The notes beneath the pieces are model-generated. The model saw nothing but the letters and a program-made list of their open reading frames with translations. It did not search any database and was not told the origin of the DNA. From contig NZ_LNCU01000107.1 of NCBI RefSeq assembly GCF_001542415.1, positions 164,752 to 223,804 on the forward strand: 59,053 nt of DNA. The letters are read 5' to 3'. The DNA is from Bradyrhizobium macuxiense. Lineage in GTDB: Bacteria; Pseudomonadota; Alphaproteobacteria; Rhizobiales; Xanthobacteraceae. A program made the position numbers and the translations under genes. Of this stretch, positions 55,302-59,053 are shown in pieces. Each line of letters starts with the position of its first letter. The stretch's first letter is position 1.

Positions 55302-55766
55302 AACGTTATCGTCGTCTCATTGCGCCGAATACCAACCCTCTCTCTCACTCTCTCTTCCGGTCTGGTTCCATGTTATTGGTCAAGCGAGATATCGAGTCGA
55401 CCTACGATCTTTCGTCCTGGTGATCCTCTCCGGTTGGCGCCGAGAGGCGCTTTGAGCTCGGTCGTAGCGGACTGTGCAGTTCAGGCTAAACGCAGCCGTA
55501 CTATACCCCTCGCAAGCCAAGTCCAACGCAAGCGACTTGTTTTCGATGCGCAATCCGTCAGAAACGCATTTTGAAGTAGTGTAACAACCAGTTTTGGCAT
55601 TCATTAAACCTTCCTGGGAATTGCGACTGTCCCGGTCGCTGCAGAGAGCGTGGCTCCGCTTTGCGCTGCATCCGAATGCGGGATCTCTGCTCTCTCGCGG
55701 AATACCACGGAAGATGCTTCTGGCGAGCATCGCGGGTATCTGGAGAACTTCGCATAGGCAGAGAGG
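55302..55766. other. Convergent intergenic region, nothing recognised
   Basis: About 465 bases between the LuxR gene (plus) and the flavin oxidoreductase (minus). A pyrimidine-rich tract CTCTCTCTCACTCTCTCT near 55338-55355 stands out. No hairpin with a T-run is seen on either strand. Confidence 0.35.
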
Positions 55767-56807
55767 TTAGCCAACCTGTGCCCGCCGCAACCGCGGTACG
55801 ACTTCTTCTCCGAAGAGAATGAAATTCTCCCGGTGGCGTGGCCCCAAGCTCCTTCCGAGAATCGACAGGAAGTGGCCTGCGCCGCATGCGCGGCACTGCT
55901 CGATGATCTGCTCGGCGACCTGTGCCGAGGTGCCCGCGATGTAGTCGTCATCATGTAGCGTGAAGCCGGATCCAGCCTTCGGCGCGTCGAGCAACGAGGA
56001 CGTCCGCGCAGCGACGCGGGGATCGCCAGCCACCACTTTGAGAACGGCGGCCTTTGCCGCTCGGGACTCCTCGCGCGCCTCGGCCTCGTCGCGTGACACA
56101 CAAACGTTGCGTCGGATAGCGATCTGATCCGGCCCCACTGCAAAGCCGAACTTGGCGGATTCGTCGCGGTAGGCGTCGAATAGCTCCTTCACGTCGACGA
56201 CTGAATGGAAACCGGTGCAGATTTTTGACTGCCTTTGAGCTGACTTTCGTGCGGATGTGGCGCTGATGACCGTTGTCCACTTCGGAGGGGAAGACTGCAG
56301 AAACTTGTTCGGCAACAAATTCAGATTGTCGAACTTCCAGTACTTGCCCTTGTGCTCGATAGCGTGCCGCTCGAGCGCAGCGTCCAGAATTTCTAAGGCT
56401 TCATTGAAGCGCTCGCGGGCTTCTTCCATGCCGACACCCAACCTAGAGAGTTCCTGAGGCACGCCTGCCGCAAATCCGACTTCGATACGACCGTTCGTCA
56501 AGTGGTCGAGCATCGTAAGCTCTTCGACGATACGCCAGGGCTCGTAGAACGGCACTACCAATCCCATTGTACCCAATCGCAAGCGGGTGGTGTGCCGGGC
56601 AATCGCGGCGATCAGCAGGTTGGGCGAGGGGCTGTACGAAAGCCCGAAGTGGTGTTCGCTGAAGAATATCCCCTCGAATCCGAGCTTTTCGGCTTCCAAC
56701 CAAAGCTTGAACCCTTCGTCGAAGACGGCGGAGATGGTCTCGGGCGAAATGTCTGCTTCGCTTAGATTTGGGATCTGCAGAAATTCAAATATCCAGGGCT
56801 TGATCAA
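55767..56807 (-). CDS. LLM flavin-dependent oxidoreductase under a nod-box-like element
   Basis: A luciferase-like flavin oxidoreductase on the minus strand, 346 residues from a TTG start. The frame is open 32 codons further, but AGGAGG stands eight bases before TTG 56807 and family similarity begins there (IKPWIFEFLQIPNLSE). EAEKLGFEGIFFSEHHFGLS, NLLIAAIARHTTRLRLGTMG, ERFNEALEILDAAL and CTGFHSVVDVKELF follow as in group C monooxygenases. These use reduced FMN to oxidise aldehydes, ketones or aromatics. The gene lies 93 bases downstream of the nod-box-like element, which faces it, and opposite a NodD-like regulator that probably controls it. Confidence 0.88.
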   Translation of the reverse strand: MIKPWIFEFLQIPNLSEADISPETISAVFDEGFKLWLEAEKLGFEGIFFSEHHFGLSYSPSPNLLIAAIARHTTRLRLGTMGLVVPFYEPWRIVEELTMLDHLTNGRIEVGFAAGVPQELSRLGVGMEEARERFNEALEILDAALERHAIEHKGKYWKFDNLNLLPNKFLQSSPPKWTTVISATSARKSAQRQSKICTGFHSVVDVKELFDAYRDESAKFGFAVGPDQIAIRRNVCVSRDEAEAREESRAAKAAVLKVVAGDPRVAARTSSLLDAPKAGSGFTLHDDDYIAGTSAQVAEQIIEQCRACGAGHFLSILGRSLGPRHRENFILFGEEVVPRLRRAQVG

Positions 56808-56899
56808 GACGTAATCCTCCTGTCCGCGCGTGTATTGGTTGATACGGCTCGGATCGGATCCCGCCGTTGAGCGTGCGTCGACGGATACACAGGGTTCTC

Positions 56900-56948
56900 G
56901 CATAGGTAAAATTGATTATGATGATCACTGACTTTTACAAAATGGATG
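56900..56948 (-). promoter_or_regulatory. Nod-box-like element
   Basis: Read on the minus strand, this 49-base stretch starts CATCCATTTTGTA, has GTGATCATCAT in the middle and ends AATCAATTTTACCTATGC. Position by position against the rhizobial nod-box consensus, about 33 of the 40 constrained positions agree. This includes the ATCCAY start, the central ATC and the whole AATCRATTTTACC block. It lies 8 bases before the ATG of the NodD-like gene and points toward the flavin oxidoreductase, so it could drive that gene while the regulator represses itself. Confidence 0.75.
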
Positions 56949-56955
56949 TTACCCA

Positions 56956-57888
56956 ATGCGCTTCGAAGGGCTCGATTTGAATCTGTTGGTCGCTCTGGAT
57001 GCCATTCTCGAAGAGCGTAGCGTGAAAGCCGCCAGTGAGCGTCTTTGTCTCAGCCAGCCAGCCATGAGCGCCGCCATCGGCAGGCTACGTCAATATTTCA
57101 ATGATGAGATCTTTACGATCAATCGGCGAAAGCTGACGCCCACATCTCTGGCTCAGTCCCTTGAAGCACCGACGCGCGACATACTTTTGCGGGTCCGTGC
57201 AAACCTTATCTCCAAACCAAGTTTCGAACCTTCGAAATCTCGACGGCGTTTCCGGCTTGTCGTTTCGGACTATGCAAGCATGGTATTGATGCAACCGGTG
57301 ATAATGCGAGCCTATCGTGTGGCTCCCGGCATTTCCATGGAGTTTCTTCCGTTCACCGACCGTATCGGCGACCAACTGCAGCGGGGTGATGTGGATTTTG
57401 TCGTTCTCCCGGACTCTATCCTCATCGAAGGCCACCCTAAACAGCCATTATTTTCCGACGAGTTTTGTTGTGTCGCTTGGAAGGGAAGTCGGCAGGTCGG
57501 AAGTTCGATGTCACTCAGGCGGTATCTTCAACTCGGGCACGTCGGAGCACAATACGGCGCCATGACATCGTTTGAAGAGGACGCGTTATTGAAGCAAGGT
57601 TGCAAGCGTCGTATCGAGCTCATTGCGCCGAACTTTACCATGATGGCGATCATGGTAGTCGGAACAGACCGCATCGCAACCGTGCACCAACGCCTAGCCG
57701 CGATACTGGCGCGCACGTTCCCGCTGAAGCTCTTGCGCGCCCCTGTTCGGATATCCGAATTTCGAGAGAGCCTCCAATGGCCAGCGTCGTTTCATTTGGA
57801 CCCCGCGCTGGTGTGGTTGCGCGCGATAATATCTGATGTTGCTGCGGAAATCGATCGGACGCCTGCCGCACGCATGAAGTTTGGATAG
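56956..57888 (+). CDS. NodD-like LysR family regulator
   Basis: A 310-residue LysR protein. The start MRFEGLDLNLLVALDAILEE and the helix-turn-helix RLCLSQPAMSAAIGRLRQYF, then NDEIFTINRRKLTPT, are those of NodD proteins. The effector domain opens with RFRLVVSDYASMVLMQPVI and has DVDFVVLPDSIL. NodD proteins bind nod boxes and respond to flavonoids or other aromatics. The nod-box-like element immediately upstream faces the divergent flavin oxidoreductase. The sequence differs from the classical NodD1 of Bradyrhizobium in the effector half, and no nod genes are near, so I treat it as a NodD-like catabolic regulator. Confidence 0.9.
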   Translation: MRFEGLDLNLLVALDAILEERSVKAASERLCLSQPAMSAAIGRLRQYFNDEIFTINRRKLTPTSLAQSLEAPTRDILLRVRANLISKPSFEPSKSRRRFRLVVSDYASMVLMQPVIMRAYRVAPGISMEFLPFTDRIGDQLQRGDVDFVVLPDSILIEGHPKQPLFSDEFCCVAWKGSRQVGSSMSLRRYLQLGHVGAQYGAMTSFEEDALLKQGCKRRIELIAPNFTMMAIMVVGTDRIATVHQRLAAILARTFPLKLLRAPVRISEFRESLQWPASFHLDPALVWLRAIISDVAAEIDRTPAARMKFG

Positions 57889-58049
57889 CTCATATAGGCG
57901 GGCTCGCCGCTGCGATATCATCAGCCGCGACCACTCCTCGTCAGACCAGCTATTGCAAGCAGCAGACACTCAAACCATCAGGGAGCCATCAGGCAAGACG
58001 GGATACCGGATATCGTCGGCGTCAAGGAAGCAACGCAGCCTCTTGCGTC

Positions 58050-58397
58050 TCATCGACCGCGCCACCGCCAAGCCGCAGCGACCAGCCAGAGAACGAACCT
58101 AACAAAGAGAATGGCTGCAGTGATTTGAAGCCAAAGGAAGCCGCCCAGCTCTCGCAACACGATTTCGGCCTGAGCTCCCCAATAGCTAGGGAGCGTATCG
58201 CCAACTGCTTCGATAGCCCGCGTGCCGGCGCGCATGCCGTTTCGTATCCACTCGGGTTTGTAAATCAACGTCGCGCCCAACAGGATCCACGTCAGGATGG
58301 CAGTGCTGATCCTGAAGAAGTGTACCCTAGCGTGATTCTTGAGACCCAGTTTCCGCTGTTCGTCGGATTGGCCCATGCTTCGTTCCATGCCGATCAT
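58050..58397 (-). CDS. Small membrane protein, hypothetical
   Basis: A 115-residue minus-strand protein with two hydrophobic helices, FRISTAILTWILLGATLIY near residue 30 and FLWLQITAAILFVRFVLWLV near 90, and a basic end (AAAWRWRGR). The composition is coherent and protein-like, but the family is unknown to me and the start could be at any of the first three ATGs. It is next to an IS66 remnant and may be a hitch-hiking or remnant gene. About 160 bases separate it from the NodD-like gene. Confidence 0.55.
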   Translation of the reverse strand: MIGMERSMGQSDEQRKLGLKNHARVHFFRISTAILTWILLGATLIYKPEWIRNGMRAGTRAIEAVGDTLPSYWGAQAEIVLRELGGFLWLQITAAILFVRFVLWLVAAAWRWRGR

Positions 58398-58544
58398 CGA
58401 GAGATGCGGACTACCACCGTTCGAGCAGAGAGGCGACTCGAGAAGGCGGACGTCTCAGGCGACCGCAGCGCGCGATTCCGGCCGAACGACGCGGTCCTGC
58501 AGCTGCTTACCAGCATCTGATTATTATGTGGCGGAGGAACCCTG

Positions 58545-59053
58545 GCGTGGCCGGCGAGAGGGAACGGCTGCGTCAGATCATCAAGGAATTGCAGCGGCAT
58601 CGGTTTGGCCGGCGCCAGAGACGCTGCCTGAAGATCAGATGCTGCTGGGCCTGGAAGATGTCGAGCAGGTGGCAGCGTACAGCCGAGACGGCGCAGGACC
58701 TCAGCGCACCTGACGGCCCCGAGGCGCGGGCTCGTAAGCGCTGCGGCAACCGTGGCGCTTTGCCGGCGCACCTGCCGCGGATCGAGGTCGTCGTCGACAT
58801 CGAGGACAAGATCTGTCCCTGCTGGCAGGGGGAGTTACACCGGATCGGCGAGTATCGAAGCGAGCGACTGGACCTGGTCCCGGCGCAGTTTTGTTACTCG
58901 GTGTCCCAGATACGCCTGCCGTGCTTGCGAGGACGGTGTCCATGCAGGCGCCGGCCCCGGCTCGGCTGATCGAGGGTGGATTGCCGGCCGACGCCACCGT
59001 CGCCCACGTGCAGGTCTCCAAATATGCCGATCACCTGCCGTTCTACCGGCAGG
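58545..59053 (+). mobile_element. IS66 family transposase (TnpC), frameshifted, runs off the window
   Basis: Three plus-strand frames together give an IS66 TnpC N-terminus. ERERLRQIIKELQRHRFGRR is followed in another frame by ETLPEDQMLLGLEDVEQV. The first frame returns with GALPAHLPRIEVVVDIEDKI, then ERLDLVPAQF. The last frame gives ARLIEGGLPADATVAHV and SKYADHLPFYRQ at the edge. The zinc-binding cysteine region (CPCWQGELHRIGE) is partly disturbed. Three frame changes make it inactive in this copy. The catalytic DDE domain lies outside the window, and no terminal inverted repeat or tnpA/tnpB could be identified on the left. Confidence 0.8.

Noticed and set aside
56956..57888. A true symbiotic nodD with a nodulation cluster
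   Set aside because: No nodABC, nolA or nif genes occur in the window and the effector half differs from classical NodD, so only NodD-like is claimed.
1..59053. tRNA, rRNA, CRISPR arrays and sigma-54 promoters
   Set aside because: No cloverleaf or T-loop outside coding sequence, no spaced repeats and no TGGCAC-N5-TTGC match were found by eye.

Overview
The window reads as an alphaproteobacterial, most likely Bradyrhizobium-type, catabolic island. This is an inference from family recognition: an IS66 TnpC remnant and a serine-recombinase tail of kinds common in Bradyrhizobium, paired Liv-type binding proteins sharing the mature start QKKYDTGATDTEIKIGN, FixAB-type ETF genes, a NodD-type LysR regulator and a nod-box-like element. 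There are no rRNA, tRNA, ribosomal or other housekeeping genes and no CRISPR. Base composition shifts from gene to gene and at least eleven gene remnants are visible, so the segment looks like several acquired catabolic modules, some decaying.

Layout. 0.3-2.1 kb: serine recombinase tail and a frameshifted amidohydrolase. 3.0-9.5 kb: SDR, ETF beta and alpha, CrtI/PYROXD2-like flavoprotein and a membrane Fe-S EtfD/HdrD-like protein, apparently an electron-transfer unit running to quinone. 10.2-13.3 kb: XRE/MmyB-type and LysR regulators. 13.4-16.6 kb: Asp/Glu racemase, then a ruined branched-chain-type ABC operon with intact livF and binding protein and only scraps of livG and livH. 16.8-20.2 kb: FAD monooxygenase, alpha/beta hydrolase, hydroxyquinol 1,2-dioxygenase and a broken maleylacetate reductase. 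20.3-23.7 kb: hot-dog dehydratase, class III CoA-transferase and MmgE/PrpD protein. 24.2-27.5 kb: LysR, LigW-like metal-dependent decarboxylase and a Bug/TctC binding protein. 27.7-32.6 kb: GMC oxidoreductase remnant, creatinase-like M24 protein, NtaA-type flavin monooxygenase, FMN reductase and MarR. 33.9-42.8 kb: a CoA-thioester module (DUF35, Ltp2-like thiolase fold, acyl-CoA ligase, MaoC hydratase, SDR) with a second Liv-type binding protein and an IclR regulator. 43.4-51.1 kb: VanA-like Rieske oxygenase, GntR, HsaA-like monooxygenase, extradiol dioxygenase, FAH hydrolase and meta-cleavage hydrolase. 51.5-57.9 kb: MFS transporter, LysR, LuxR, and a bacterial-luciferase-like oxidoreductase divergent from a NodD-like regulator. 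58.0-59.05 kb: a small membrane protein and a frameshifted IS66 transposase.

Taken together, the genes suggest uptake and oxidation of plant- or lignin-derived aromatics: decarboxylation, hydroxylation, ortho cleavage (hydroxyquinol) and meta cleavage (extradiol), side-chain removal as CoA thioesters, and disposal of electrons through an ETF. Substrates cannot be read from the sequence.

The most notable regulatory finding is a 49-bp element at 56900-56948 that matches the classical nod-box consensus at about 33 of 40 constrained positions. It lies between the NodD-like gene and a flavin oxidoreductase, with no nodulation genes in view. A perfect 27-bp palindrome before the meta-cleavage operon (48087-48113) shares its core. 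Twin GTTC/GAAC palindromes lie between the IclR gene and the SDR gene it faces.
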